A DNA stretch of 64,000 nt from Nereida ignava. GTDB taxonomy: Bacteria > Pseudomonadota > Alphaproteobacteria > Rhodobacterales > Rhodobacteraceae. Position 1 is the first letter of the stretch. The number at the start of each line of letters is the position of its first letter. Location: NCBI RefSeq assembly GCF_001049735.1, contig NZ_CVPC01000009.1:1-64000 (forward strand), in the 5' to 3' direction. Of the stretch, positions 17,822 through 28,639 are shown one piece after another. The position numbers were made by a program, and so were the translations under genes. Below the pieces are notes generated by a model that saw only the letters and a program-made list of their open reading frames with translations, had not been told where the DNA came from and ran no database searches.

Positions 17822-18232
17822 TTAGAAGTTCGCGAGTGACTTCAGTGACGCGACGCGCGCTGTGTCGTTGTCCTGCTCAGCCAGATCGATCAAGAAAGCG
17901 TAGTCCACGCCGCCCTGTGCGTTGTCACCGTTTTCCAGTGATTTCAGCGATGCAACTTGTGCTGTGTCATTGTCCTGCTCTGCGTTTTCGATCAGTGATG
18001 CGAAATCAACTGATGTGCCGCGGCTTGAGACACGGGCGCTATCGAGGGTCTGACCCAAGAAGAAGTTCAGCTGTGCCACGTCTTGGTCTTGGCGAGCGTT
18101 AATGATGTTAACCAACGTTGTATCGGCGTAAACACCGGCGCTAACGCCTGCGGATTTGGCGAGTTGGTCAGCAGATGCTGCAGTTGCGGAAGCGGCGATT
18201 GCGATAGCTGTGAATACAGTTGCGAGTTTCAT
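17822..18232 (-). CDS. Secreted protein with three QDxD repeats, function unknown
   Basis: No known family recognised. The 136-residue product has a classical signal peptide (cleavage expected after Ala21). The mature part is acidic and built from repeats. Residues 75-102 and 109-136 are near-identical copies centred on AEQDNDTAxVASLKSL, and 40-61 is a more diverged third copy (IINARQDQDVAQLNFFLG). The chain ends directly after the last repeat. The DNA copies have diverged more than the protein, so the duplication is old and the protein is constrained. An AAAGGAAA ribosome site precedes the ATG, and a terminator follows. Asp- and Gln-rich loops suggest metal or carbohydrate contact in the periplasm, but this is speculation. 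Confidence 0.8.
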   Translation of the reverse strand: MKLATVFTAIAIAASATAASADQLAKSAGVSAGVYADTTLVNIINARQDQDVAQLNFFLGQTLDSARVSSRGTSVDFASLIENAEQDNDTAQVASLKSLENGDNAQGGVDYAFLIDLAEQDNDTARVASLKSLANF

Positions 18233-18545
18233 AATATTTCCTTTCGGTGCCTTGTCTAAGGCGTTGGTTTGTTTGGGCTATATTGCCCTGTGAGTGTCGA
18301 GTGAGGCGTTAGTGCCTGTCTCGGATGAGTTGTATATGAGAGTTGTTTTGGGGTTATGATAGGCCTGTCACGAGCAGGTAATCTGTGCGAGAACAAACAT
18401 CACGCCACCATGATCGCCCCTTGTGTGCGCAAGCCTTGCGGGCGTTGTTCCTATGAAAACGTCGCTCACAAGAAATGTTACACCGCCGCGATATGTTTCA
18501 GTGCGGTGGCGGCCTTTGTAATAATTCAGGCGGGAATTGTTTGAT
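18233..18545. other. Divergent intergenic region
   Basis: Holds the promoter side of the secreted repeat protein (minus strand). A short plus frame (18356-18544) has no family match and no clear ribosome site. No operator was assigned. Confidence 0.4.
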
Positions 18546-18785
18546 ATGTCGCAAAAGAACCTGTGGCGGCGCAGAGAATCCTGGGCCTATTCTGTTCTTT
18601 GGGCCGTTTTAGGTATGCTGGAACTTATCAATATGCGTTGTTTACGTCTTATGATGGCCAAACTCGCAGCCGAAGAGATTGTAGGCGCGGCTTTACCTGA
18701 CTTCAGCTATCAAACCTGCGAACCTTGTGAAAGGGGGGAGATCAGCGAACCCCTAAAGCTTTTGTTACCACGCGAGTTTACTTAA
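18546..18785 (+). CDS. Small hypothetical protein with CxxC
   Basis: Possible 79-residue protein starting at ATG 18546 with a weak GGGA ribosome site. It is basic and aromatic at the N-terminus, hydrophobic to residue 40, and has CEPC at 58-61 in an acidic tail. No family recognised. Its stop lies 8 bases inside the 3' end of the convergent VOC gene. It could be a chance frame. Confidence 0.35.
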   Translation: MSQKNLWRRRESWAYSVLWAVLGMLELINMRCLRLMMAKLAAEEIVGAALPDFSYQTCEPCERGEISEPLKLLLPREFT

Positions 18786-19410
18786 GGAGCTTGATCCCAT
18801 TGGGCGTTTTGATTTCAGCTCTCATCGACATTGCATCACCGATTTCGAAGTGAATATTGGCCATGTCTAACTGACCTTGCAACATTTGCTGAATTTCCGC
18901 GGCTTTAGGATGTACGACAGTCATCTGTTCCAGTCGACAGCCAAGATCAGTCATTCGCGCGGCAGGGTGTGGACCATCGGGCCATTGCATGAGCATCGGG
19001 AACGCACCGTCAAATGGCATGGAGCCATCATCGCGCACAGCCATCTGCCATGATAGCGCGCCCCGAGTAATCTTATTCGCTGGACCTAGTTCAACAGGGA
19101 GGTCGGCACAGCTTTGCATCAAGTCTTTCACGTTGACGATCCATGTGCCTAATCGGGCGGGCCCAGAGAAATTATCAAGATTAAACCAGCGGGTGCGCTG
19201 GATCGGGCTTGCACTTGGATCTGTAGCGATAACTTCCAGAAACGTGTCCGGCCCAAGTGACATTAGCAGGTTATGTGTGCCCATGGCCGCGTGTTGGCCC
19301 CCTGAAGGCATGTCTATTCCAAGATATTCGCGTACATGTGCTGCACCTTCTTCAAGGGTGCGGGCGGACACAGCGATATGATCAAAGCGAAGCGAATAGT
19401 CAGTGAGCAA
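18778..19410 (-). CDS. VOC (glyoxalase-like) family protein
   Basis: Vicinal-oxygen-chelate fold protein of the Glyoxalase_3-like type. The start is taken as TTG 19410 because AAAAGG lies 9 bases upstream and the conserved fold begins right after it (LRFDHIAVSARTLEEG). An upstream in-frame ATG at 19665 would add 85 residues with no VOC character. The 210-residue product has the first metal-ligand His in FDHIAV and a candidate Glu in FLEVIATDP. The substrate is unknown; the class covers lyases, dioxygenases and resistance proteins. It lies 155 bases downstream of a GT2 gene on the same strand. Confidence 0.72.
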   Translation of the reverse strand: MLTDYSLRFDHIAVSARTLEEGAAHVREYLGIDMPSGGQHAAMGTHNLLMSLGPDTFLEVIATDPSASPIQRTRWFNLDNFSGPARLGTWIVNVKDLMQSCADLPVELGPANKITRGALSWQMAVRDDGSMPFDGAFPMLMQWPDGPHPAARMTDLGCRLEQMTVVHPKAAEIQQMLQGQLDMANIHFEIGDAMSMRAEIKTPNGIKLLK

Positions 19411-19565
19411 AATAATGCGCCTTTTGATTGGGATGCAGGGACCTGCTGCAGCATATATGCGACTTATATTGATGCAACGCTGAAGCCGTGTGTTTGCCGC
19501 AAGACAGTCGCTACCGGTTGGAACCATAGGCGAAAGTGAACTGAAATGCGACGGCTTTGGTGCAC

Positions 19566-20564
19566 CTACGCGTCTTTTGAGGGCTTCCCATAAGCCTTGA
19601 TCTCGCCGCTCAGCGGGTATCCAATGATCGCCCACATTCGAGCAATGAGAGTGAAAAAGTCCCAAAGAGTGTAACGCGCAGAATTCAGCCTGCCGAACAT
19701 AATGTTGCGCGTCAAATACACTGGCTTGAACGCTATCTGCACTATAATTTGTAGCAGCTCGGCTATGTTTTTACTGATCGCCTGAGAAAACGAAAGTCTT
19801 AGGTAGAGGTGCTTTTGCACAACATGCTGGTCCCGCCACACACGGTTCAGGCCATACCAAAAACCTGACCGCTCATCTGCAATAGGCTCGTAAATTTTTG
19901 CTGTCGGAACGAATATCAGCTTTTCACCAGATGCGATGATGCGCCGTGAAATGTCGTAGTCCTCGCCGCCGCTATGGTTGAAAACGGTATCAAAACGGAA
20001 CCCGCCTAAAGAAGTGTCGAATAGACGTTTGTGAATGAGAAAATTGCCAGTTTTCGCAAAAGGTGTAGGACTACCCAAAGGGCGTTTGTCTGTACCAGGT
20101 GGCCGCCGCCAAGCAGAGAGGCTGTTCGACGGCAGAATAACGTAGGGTCCGCAGAAAAAGCGTACATCGGGAAAGCTGTTCATGGCCGAGACGAATTCAG
20201 TCAGCCAATTTTCATCGACGGTCTCATCATCATCGACCATTGCGAGCCAGTCAGCGTTTTCGTGTTCCGCGATATCAAAAAGCCGGTTGCGCGCATGGAC
20301 CACGCCCATTCGACTTTCAAGCTTATGGGTTATTCTGAACGGTAGATTTGCAGCCTTAGTCACGTGAGCGATTTCTGAAATTGGCCCGTTCTCCACCACA
20401 ACGCAGTGCAATTCAAAGCCTTCTGGTATGTGCAGAAGCGCGATGGACGCGAGGCATTCAGCGAGTTCGGTCGGCCGATTATGTGTGCAAAGCCCGACAA
20501 TAAGTTTTTGAGAGCGCTGTGGTGTGTCTTGGCTAGCGTCCATACTGGCCTCCTGCACCTCCAA
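19566..20564 (-). CDS. Glycosyltransferase family 2 (ExoM-like)
   Basis: Inverting GT-A glycosyltransferase, 332 residues. The N-terminal nucleotide-binding strand is LIVGLCTHNRP (21-31), and metal-binding Asp111-Asp113 sit in LAMVDDDETVD. The acceptor/catalytic region carries HSGGEDYD. The last 90 or so residues are hydrophobic and basic and probably touch the membrane. It resembles ExoM-type enzymes that extend membrane-linked exopolysaccharide repeat units. A second ATG at 20543 is a possible start. It stands apart from the main capsule genes at the window start, so its glycan is unknown. Confidence 0.85.
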   Translation of the reverse strand: MEVQEASMDASQDTPQRSQKLIVGLCTHNRPTELAECLASIALLHIPEGFELHCVVVENGPISEIAHVTKAANLPFRITHKLESRMGVVHARNRLFDIAEHENADWLAMVDDDETVDENWLTEFVSAMNSFPDVRFFCGPYVILPSNSLSAWRRPPGTDKRPLGSPTPFAKTGNFLIHKRLFDTSLGGFRFDTVFNHSGGEDYDISRRIIASGEKLIFVPTAKIYEPIADERSGFWYGLNRVWRDQHVVQKHLYLRLSFSQAISKNIAELLQIIVQIAFKPVYLTRNIMFGRLNSARYTLWDFFTLIARMWAIIGYPLSGEIKAYGKPSKDA

Positions 20565-21079
20565 ATAGTCTGCACAGATTACTCGCCAGCGTCACAAGGT
20601 GATAGCTGATAGGTATCCGGAGTTGGTTTTGAAGCCGCTCCGGAATGAGCCGGTGCAGTGGAAAGAAGATCAAGTTTGGAAGCGCCATCAAAATAAAACA
20701 AAACTCGGTTTAACAATACCAGATCAACCCGAACGGCGTGTTGGTCCTGCACCATACATACATATGGCTATGCCCCCGTTCAAAGTACTTTCTGAGTAAA
20801 TCTTTGAAAGCTTTTTGGTCCGGCCAACGGCTTTCCGCAACTAAGTAAGCGCGTAGGTGCTTTTGAGCCGCGAGCCGATCGTCATCAAAGTGTGCGATTT
20901 AATCAGCACATGCTGACCTTAAGTGCTACCGCTACCAACTGATCCCTACGTGTTGTGTTTGTCATTGCGGGTTTTGTGGGCGCCGTTGGTCGTCAGTTTC
21001 TGCAAGATCGGCACTATTGCGCACAAAATATCGAGCGGTATAAAAACTAACGAAACACTAACAAACATTGGCAACGAAA
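20565..21079. other. Intergenic region
   Basis: 515 bases between the GT2 gene and the LysE gene. A plus-strand frame at 20599-20799 matches nothing known and lacks a ribosome site. No repeat, RNA gene or transposon remnant was recognised. Confidence 0.4.
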
Positions 21080-21697
21080 ATGATTGATTGGCTTATTTTT
21101 ATACCTGCATGTTTGGCGTTGAATTTGGCATTTGGGCCCAACAATCTGCTTTCTATGACCCACGGAGCGAAGTCTGGAATTGTCTTTGCTCAAAAAGCTG
21201 CCTTCGGGCGCCTATTTGTTTTCGTCCCAATGATAGCCATTAGCGCGTTGGGTTTGGGCGTTATTTTAACCACGTCTGCTGTGGTGTTTAATGTTGTTAA
21301 GGTGATCGGTGCGATCTATCTGATTTGGCTAGGAATATCCCTGTGGCGTAGTTCGAATAAGGTTGATGCCGCCGGTCTTTCAGCTACTGAAATTAGTCTC
21401 AAAGAGGCTTTCAAAACCGAAGGCTTGGTCGCAAGCAGCAATCCTAAAGCCATCTTAATTTTTGCAGCATTCTTTCCGCAGTTCGTTTCGATGGATGCGT
21501 ATTGGCTGAGCTACTTGATGCTTGGGGGGGCGTTTATCATGCTTGAGGCTGTGGCGATCTTTACCTATGCGGCATTGGGACGGTTCGCGGCCTCCTTTGC
21601 TCAAAACAAACTGCCCAGTTTTCAGCGCGTGTCTGGCGGGACGATGTGTGTATTCGGCTTGCTACTTTTGGTAAGCCCGCAGCCAACTCGGGGTTAG
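21080..21697 (+). CDS. LysE/RhtB family exporter
   Basis: Small inner-membrane exporter of amino acids or derivatives. ATG 21080 is preferred over TTG 21068 because membrane segment 1 begins right after it. The 205 residues include five to six hydrophobic segments. The family signatures are the N-terminal FGPNNLLSMTHGAKSG (the family usually has PGP) and KxIGAxYLxWLG-like KVIGAIYLIWLGISLWRS, then SNPKAILIFAAFFPQF. FGPNN in place of PGP is a mild oddity. Substrate unknown. Confidence 0.88.
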   Translation: MIDWLIFIPACLALNLAFGPNNLLSMTHGAKSGIVFAQKAAFGRLFVFVPMIAISALGLGVILTTSAVVFNVVKVIGAIYLIWLGISLWRSSNKVDAAGLSATEISLKEAFKTEGLVASSNPKAILIFAAFFPQFVSMDAYWLSYLMLGGAFIMLEAVAIFTYAALGRFAASFAQNKLPSFQRVSGGTMCVFGLLLLVSPQPTRG

Positions 21698-21792
21698 CCA
21701 AATCGGCTTGAAAAGGCATATATATCGTTTGCCTTACGCCACCACGCTTAGATAGGCTGTTGCTACGCAGCTACCGCATTGGAACACCTTAA

Positions 21793-22647
21793 ATGACGAC
21801 CTCAGTTTTTCTCGCGGTGGTCTTCGCGGCTTGTCTGCATGCGGCGTGGAACTCGTTGATCAAGGGTAGTGCGGACAAACACACTGCAATGCTTGGCGTT
21901 GTTTTGGGGCACGTTCCAATCTGCATTGTTATGATTTTGCTGGCACCCCCTTTCAATACCGAGGCACTGCCATGGATGATTGGTGGTATTTTCCTGCATT
22001 TAGGGTATCAGCAGTTTCTTATTACGGCTTATCGTCTTGCTGATCTGACGTTGGTGTATCCAATTGCGCGGGGCAGAGCGCCGTTGATTGTGACGGTTGT
22101 GTCGGTCGCAGTATTGGGGCTTTCATTCACAGTGTTCGAGGTGTCAGGCGTTTTACTCATCACGTTTGGGGTGGTGTTTTTAGCCTTTGCTAAGCGTGTT
22201 GATGGCACGCGGGATTTGCGCGGTGTTGTTTTGGCGCTTGGAACCGGTGGCTTCATTGCAGCATATTCCTTGGTGGACGGTATCGGCGCGCGGGTCGCGG
22301 GTTCACCGCTTGGGTTTTGGAGTTGGGCCGCGCTTGGAAATGCGGTGATGTTTACGTGTTGGACTGCCCTTATCCGTCCAAAAACCTTTGCAGGTTTGCG
22401 CTCAGATCGGAGTGCAATGGTTATGGGGCTTGGCGGTGGCACTGCGTCCTTTCTTGCTTATGGTCTGGTCATTTGGGCGTTCACCCAAGCACCGATTGCA
22501 TTGGTGACCGCGCTGCGTGAGACATCCATTGTGTTTGCACTTTTGATCGGCACTATCATTTTGAAAGAACGTGTGACCCGCGTGAAAATAATCTCGGCGG
22601 GGGTGATTATCGCCGGTGCTGCCGTTCTACGAATATCCATTTCTTAG
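21793..22647 (+). CDS. EamA/DMT superfamily transporter
   Basis: Drug/metabolite transporter type permease, 284 residues, with ten predicted membrane segments in two EamA halves (about 4-130 and 150-283). The second half ends in the typical ALVTALRETSIVFALLIGTIILKER segment that precedes the last helix. Substrates in this superfamily are diverse (amino acids, nucleotides, drugs). It follows the LysE gene by 95 bases on the same strand, but no shared role is evident. Confidence 0.88.
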   Translation: MTTSVFLAVVFAACLHAAWNSLIKGSADKHTAMLGVVLGHVPICIVMILLAPPFNTEALPWMIGGIFLHLGYQQFLITAYRLADLTLVYPIARGRAPLIVTVVSVAVLGLSFTVFEVSGVLLITFGVVFLAFAKRVDGTRDLRGVVLALGTGGFIAAYSLVDGIGARVAGSPLGFWSWAALGNAVMFTCWTALIRPKTFAGLRSDRSAMVMGLGGGTASFLAYGLVIWAFTQAPIALVTALRETSIVFALLIGTIILKERVTRVKIISAGVIIAGAAVLRISIS

Positions 22648-22750
22648 GCGGTCTTGCACTCAGGCCCCCATGCATTAGCTGTCGCCATAAGTATCCATGC
22701 CAGCGGATAAGCTGGTGTGTGGGGATGTAGCGCAGAACAAGGAGATCATA

Positions 22751-23197
22751 ATGCTGAAAGTTTATCTATCGGGCGAAATTCACACGGACTGGCGTGATCA
22801 GATCATCGCAGGTGCCAGCGGCCTAGACGTTGAGTTTTCTGCGCCTGTTACTGATCATGCGGCAAGTGATGATTGCGGTGTTGCGATTATGGGCGAGGAG
22901 CCCAACAAGTTTTGGCACGACAACAAAGGGGCAAAACTCAACGCGATCCGAACGCGCAAAGGGATTGCAGATGCGGATATCGTCGTGGTGCGTTTTGGCG
23001 AAAAGTACAAACAGTGGAACGCCGCTTTCGATGCGGGGTATGCCGCCGCTTTGGGTAAGTCCTTGATCGTCATGCACGGCGCTGATCACCAACACGCACT
23101 CAAAGAAGTGGATGCAGCGGCACTTGCTGTCACGGAAACACCAGATCAGATTGTCGAAATTCTTCGATATGTTCTGGACGGCTCGCTTCCTGCGTAA
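22751..23197 (+). CDS. ytoQ: YtoQ family protein
   Basis: 148-residue protein of the YtoQ family, related by fold to nucleoside 2-deoxyribosyltransferases. The start is ATG 22751, with AAGGAG six bases upstream; an upstream in-frame ATG at 22697 adds residues without homology. Features are an N-terminal VYLSGEIHTDWRDQI strand-loop, WHDNKGAKLNAIRTRKGI, and DIVVVRFGEKYKQWNAAFDAGYAAALGKSLIVMH, which is the sugar-nucleotide-binding style loop. The biological role is not known. Confidence 0.85.
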   Translation: MLKVYLSGEIHTDWRDQIIAGASGLDVEFSAPVTDHAASDDCGVAIMGEEPNKFWHDNKGAKLNAIRTRKGIADADIVVVRFGEKYKQWNAAFDAGYAAALGKSLIVMHGADHQHALKEVDAAALAVTETPDQIVEILRYVLDGSLPA

Positions 23198-23612
23198 ACA
23201 CTATTTTTTGTCCCAAAGTGAAAAGGTTCGCGTTGGGACTTTCGACAATAAGAATCAAATTTTAAGTGGTGCAGCTAAAGAGGCCTGTATTCCGCAGTAT
23301 TCCCGCGCCAATGCGCCCTAACTGTTTCCGCGCTCGCAACAGTCGGCGGCTGAATTCGTTAATTACGTAACGGCAACACACAATCGGCATTCTCTGACGG
23401 TTTTTCCCTTCTATTGGTAAATACAGAATTTATGAATAATACTTCTCCAGCGTACCTTTATGCGTCCCTTGGAGGTCTGACTTCTGATTGAGCAGTTATA
23501 ATGTCGTTTTGCGGATGTTTCTTTGGGGGCGGTGCGCTATGCTTCTCCTTAAGGTTCTATGTGTGCTCACGGCGAAACGCCGTAGGCGCCGCGCAAAAGT
23601 AAGGAAAACCGC
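23198..23612. other. Intergenic region upstream of the TRAP receptor
   Basis: Contains an inverted repeat GTCCCAA (23210-23216) / TTGGGAC (23233-23239) soon after ytoQ, perhaps a weak transcript end. A small hairpin ACGGCG-AAA-CGCCGT (23569-23583) lies about 30 bases before the TRAP receptor ATG, in its presumed leader. No gene was recognised. Confidence 0.45.
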
Positions 23613-24650
23613 ATGTCCTCGTTCAAATCACTACGCGTCAAAATTGTTGGGGCGGCTTTGGGGATGTGCATGTCCTCAGCGGCTGTTGCGCAGGAATTTA
23701 CCTTTTCGGTGCACCACTTTCTAAGCCCTAAAGCCATCACGCAAACCCGTTTGATCGAGCCATGGGTTGCTGCCATCGAGGAGGCATCAGGTGGGCGGAT
23801 TGCGTTCGAAGTATTCCCGTCCATGTCATTGGGTGGCAAGCCGTCAGAGCTTTACGGTCAAGTTCGCGATGGTGTTGCAGATGTCGTGTGGACGCTGCCC
23901 GGATACACCCCTGGTGTCTTTCCTCGCGTAGAGGTTTTTGAGCTGCCCAACGTACATGGCGGCGATGCTTTGGCGACTAACCGTGCTATTCAAGACATGA
24001 TGCCTGATCTGGCTGCTGATTTTGACGACATCTATCCGCTTCTTGTGCACGTACACGCCGGAAACGCGCTTCATCTTGCATCGGGTAATGTAACAGAGCT
24101 GCAAGATTTTGAGGGCCTCAAGATTAGAAGCCCTTCGCGAACGGGCGCATGGATGCTTGAGGCTTTGGGGGCAGAGCCTGTGGGCATGCCCGTTCCTGCG
24201 TTGCCGCAAGCGCTTGCCAAAAAGACAGTTGATGCAGGGCTTGTGCCTTTTGAGGTGGCGATCCCGCTCAAACTTGCCGACCTAACGACGGCTTCGGTTG
24301 AGTTGGATGGTGGTGCACGATTTGGCACGTCCACCTTCCTTTTTGCGATGAACAAAAACAGTTATGCATCTTTGCCCGCTGATCTTCAGGCGATCGTTGA
24401 TGAAGTGTCGGGCCGTGTTTTGTCAGAGGCTATGGGTGCTGCATGGAATGAGATGGAGCCACTTGGCAAAGAGCGCGCCCGCGCGGCTGGCGCAACCGTA
24501 AGCGCCTTGTCGGCGAAAAATACGGCGGCGTTTGATGGTCCGTTTCAGCAAGTGGCGGATCGCTGGGTGAACGAGGTGAACAGCATTAGTATTGACGGTG
24601 CTGAATTGCTTGAGCGTGCCCGCGAGGCAGTTGCGAAGCACTCGAAATAG
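23613..24650 (+). CDS. TRAP transporter solute receptor (DctP family)
   Basis: Periplasmic solute-binding protein of tripartite (TRAP) transporters, which import mainly organic acids using an ion gradient. The 345-residue product has a signal peptide cleaved near residue 26 (SSAAVAQ). It has family features such as IEEASGGRIAFEVFPSMSLGG (about 53-73), then the LKIRSPSRTGAWMLEALGAEPVGMP strand with the conserved Arg expected to bind a carboxylate. No DctQ or DctM membrane genes lie next to it; the next gene is convergent oxyR. It is thus an orphan receptor. AAGGAAAA precedes the ATG. Confidence 0.9.
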   Translation: MSSFKSLRVKIVGAALGMCMSSAAVAQEFTFSVHHFLSPKAITQTRLIEPWVAAIEEASGGRIAFEVFPSMSLGGKPSELYGQVRDGVADVVWTLPGYTPGVFPRVEVFELPNVHGGDALATNRAIQDMMPDLAADFDDIYPLLVHVHAGNALHLASGNVTELQDFEGLKIRSPSRTGAWMLEALGAEPVGMPVPALPQALAKKTVDAGLVPFEVAIPLKLADLTTASVELDGGARFGTSTFLFAMNKNSYASLPADLQAIVDEVSGRVLSEAMGAAWNEMEPLGKERARAAGATVSALSAKNTAAFDGPFQQVADRWVNEVNSISIDGAELLERAREAVAKHSK

Positions 24651-24658
24651 AGATGTCT

Positions 24659-25561
24659 TTACGGCTGTGCTAAGGAAGATGCGGCCTGCTGTACCAAGTG
24701 GGCCACGTCATTTAGCTGTTCTGCCAGCGGGCTGGTTTTGCGCCAGATCATTCCGATTTGCCGCGAGGGCTGCGCACCATCAAGCGCCGAAATCGCCACG
24801 GGTGCTGAACGGGTTTCTACGTCAACGGCCATCTGCGGGATCAATGTGACACCGATGCCCGCGCCAACCATCTGAACCAAAGTTGACAAAGACGTGCCGT
24901 CTAGACCCTCCCAAGGGCGAACAGATGGGCCTGTGCAGAACGATAATGCTTGGTCGCGAAAACAGTGCCCTTCCTCCAAAAGTAAAAGCCGCATCGCCGC
25001 AAGCCCTTTTGCATCGGGTGGGGGTAACTGCGCATCAGCAGCGGGGCGGACAAGCACAAAGTTTTCTTCAAAAAGCGGCACCTCGGCAAAGCTGGTTTCG
25101 CCGACGGGCAGGGCTAACAAAGCCGCATCAATTTTGCCGTCTGCTAGTTCTTGCAGCAACTTCGGGGTCATCGTTTCGCGTATGTGGATGTCGAGGCCGT
25201 CATAGCTTTGGGTCAGTGCACCGATGACTTTGGGCAAAAGATAGGGCGCAATTGTCGGGATTACGCCAAGGCGTAGTTTGCCACTTAGCTTGCTTTGTTG
25301 TGAGCGCGCCAAGTCTGTCAACTCATCGACAGAGCGTAAAATATCGCGGGCACGTTCAACAACGGTTTCACCGAATGGCGTCAGGCCTAGGTTGCGGGGT
25401 GTGCGCTCAAACAAGGCTGATCCAAGGGCAGCTTCCATTTCCTTGATCTGCATGGACAGGGCTGGTTGAGAAATTGCACATACCTCGGCAGCACGTCCAA
25501 AGTGACGTTGTTGGACCAGCGCATCAAAATATCGTAGCTGTTTGAGGGTTAAATTATCCAT
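24659..25561 (-). CDS. oxyR: OxyR hydrogen-peroxide-sensing LysR-type regulator
   Basis: Transcription activator of peroxide defence. The 300-residue product has an N-terminal winged helix-turn-helix (LKQLRYFDALVQQRHFGRAAEVCAISQPALS). Redox cysteines Cys200 and Cys209 lie in EEGHCFRDQALSFC, with the same nine-residue spacing as Cys199/Cys208 of Escherichia coli OxyR. It is divergent from katG with a 94-base gap, the usual arrangement for direct control. The start ATG begins MDNLTLKQL. I could not assign a convincing four-part OxyR box in the gap. Confidence 0.95.
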   Translation of the reverse strand: MDNLTLKQLRYFDALVQQRHFGRAAEVCAISQPALSMQIKEMEAALGSALFERTPRNLGLTPFGETVVERARDILRSVDELTDLARSQQSKLSGKLRLGVIPTIAPYLLPKVIGALTQSYDGLDIHIRETMTPKLLQELADGKIDAALLALPVGETSFAEVPLFEENFVLVRPAADAQLPPPDAKGLAAMRLLLLEEGHCFRDQALSFCTGPSVRPWEGLDGTSLSTLVQMVGAGIGVTLIPQMAVDVETRSAPVAISALDGAQPSRQIGMIWRKTSPLAEQLNDVAHLVQQAASSLAQP

Positions 25562-27860
<2,299 letters not shown>

Positions 27861-27884
27861 GCCATTTCATAGTCGAAAATTGGA

Positions 27885-27916
27885 AACGCCGCGCTTTGAC
27901 TAGCGCGGCGTTTTTT
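27885..27916 (+). terminator. katG intrinsic terminator
   Basis: Perfect ten-base stem AACGCCGCGC (27885-27894) with GCGCGGCGTT (27903-27912), an eight-base loop, and a run of six T (27911-27916). The T-run reaches into the stop codon of the convergent GST gene, so the hairpin probably ends both transcripts. Confidence 0.9.
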
Positions 27917-28562
27917 ATGCGGGGTAGGCCTTGCTGAGATAGTCATCCATTGCGGGCTTGTAGTGGACAAGTTCATCAATGACAGGTGCAAAGCTTTGTA
28001 GTCGCGCATCGTAATCCAGAACAGACTGGGACCACTCAACGGGCAGGCTAAGTGCCTGCTCAAACGCTCTGATCCATGCGAACGTGACCGCAAACCCACA
28101 GTCGCAAAGCCAAAGCGTGTCTGGGTCAAGTGGGCTGTCGCGCAGCAATAACGCCAATGCGTTAAGGTGCTTTGTGATCTCTGCACCACCGGCTTTCACA
28201 GCCTCTGCGTTACGGGTTTCGTGCGCTACTTGAGGATACATGGCCCGCACCGCTGGTTCGAGGCGCGTGTCATGCAGCCTGCCTTTTTCGCGGGCCTTTG
28301 CGCGAAGTTGCACTGTGTCGGGCAACATCGGAACGTCTGGATAGGCCTCGTTGAGGTACTCCGCGATGGCCTCGGAATCCGCCAACATAAAGCCTTCATC
28401 AACCATTGCAGGAAGGTTCCCTGACGGAACAATCGCCTTATATTCCGCAGATCCGTAACCGCCGGGTGGGGGCAATTCTTCCCACGCCAGCCCTTTGTGG
28501 CGCATGGTGATCCGCAATTTCGCGCAATAGGTCGCGACTGGTACTGAATAAATGGTCAGCAT
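27915..28562 (-). CDS. Glutathione S-transferase family protein
   Basis: 215-residue cytosolic GST. The N-terminal thioredoxin-like domain begins LTIYSVPVATYCAKLRI and has the glutathione-binding cis-Pro loop (SGNLPAMVDE) followed by LADSEAIAEYLNEAYP, the Ser of which contacts the gamma-glutamyl group. The C-terminal domain is all-helical (about 85-210), with a DxxL-type capping region. It lies convergent to katG, which may be coincidental. The class is uncertain and the substrate unknown. Confidence 0.88.
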   Translation of the reverse strand: MLTIYSVPVATYCAKLRITMRHKGLAWEELPPPGGYGSAEYKAIVPSGNLPAMVDEGFMLADSEAIAEYLNEAYPDVPMLPDTVQLRAKAREKGRLHDTRLEPAVRAMYPQVAHETRNAEAVKAGGAEITKHLNALALLLRDSPLDPDTLWLCDCGFAVTFAWIRAFEQALSLPVEWSQSVLDYDARLQSFAPVIDELVHYKPAMDDYLSKAYPA

Positions 28563-28581
28563 AGTTTTCCAATCTCAAATC

Positions 28582-28618
28582 AAAAAAAGGGGCCAACCGC
28601 TGATGCAATTGACCCCTT
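28582..28618 (-). terminator. Terminator of the amino-acid receptor gene
   Basis: On the minus strand, AAGGGGTCAA (28618-28609) pairs with TTGGCCCCTT (28596-28587) with one mismatch, followed by a T-rich tail (28588-28582). It lies just after the receptor stop codon and before the GST gene. Confidence 0.82.
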
Positions 28619-28639
28619 GGGTTTGGCTAAGGGCGCTGA

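Noticed and set aside
20599-20799. Plus-strand frame of 66 codons in the GT2-LysE gap
   Set aside because: No ribosome site, no recognisable motif, unusual composition for a protein.
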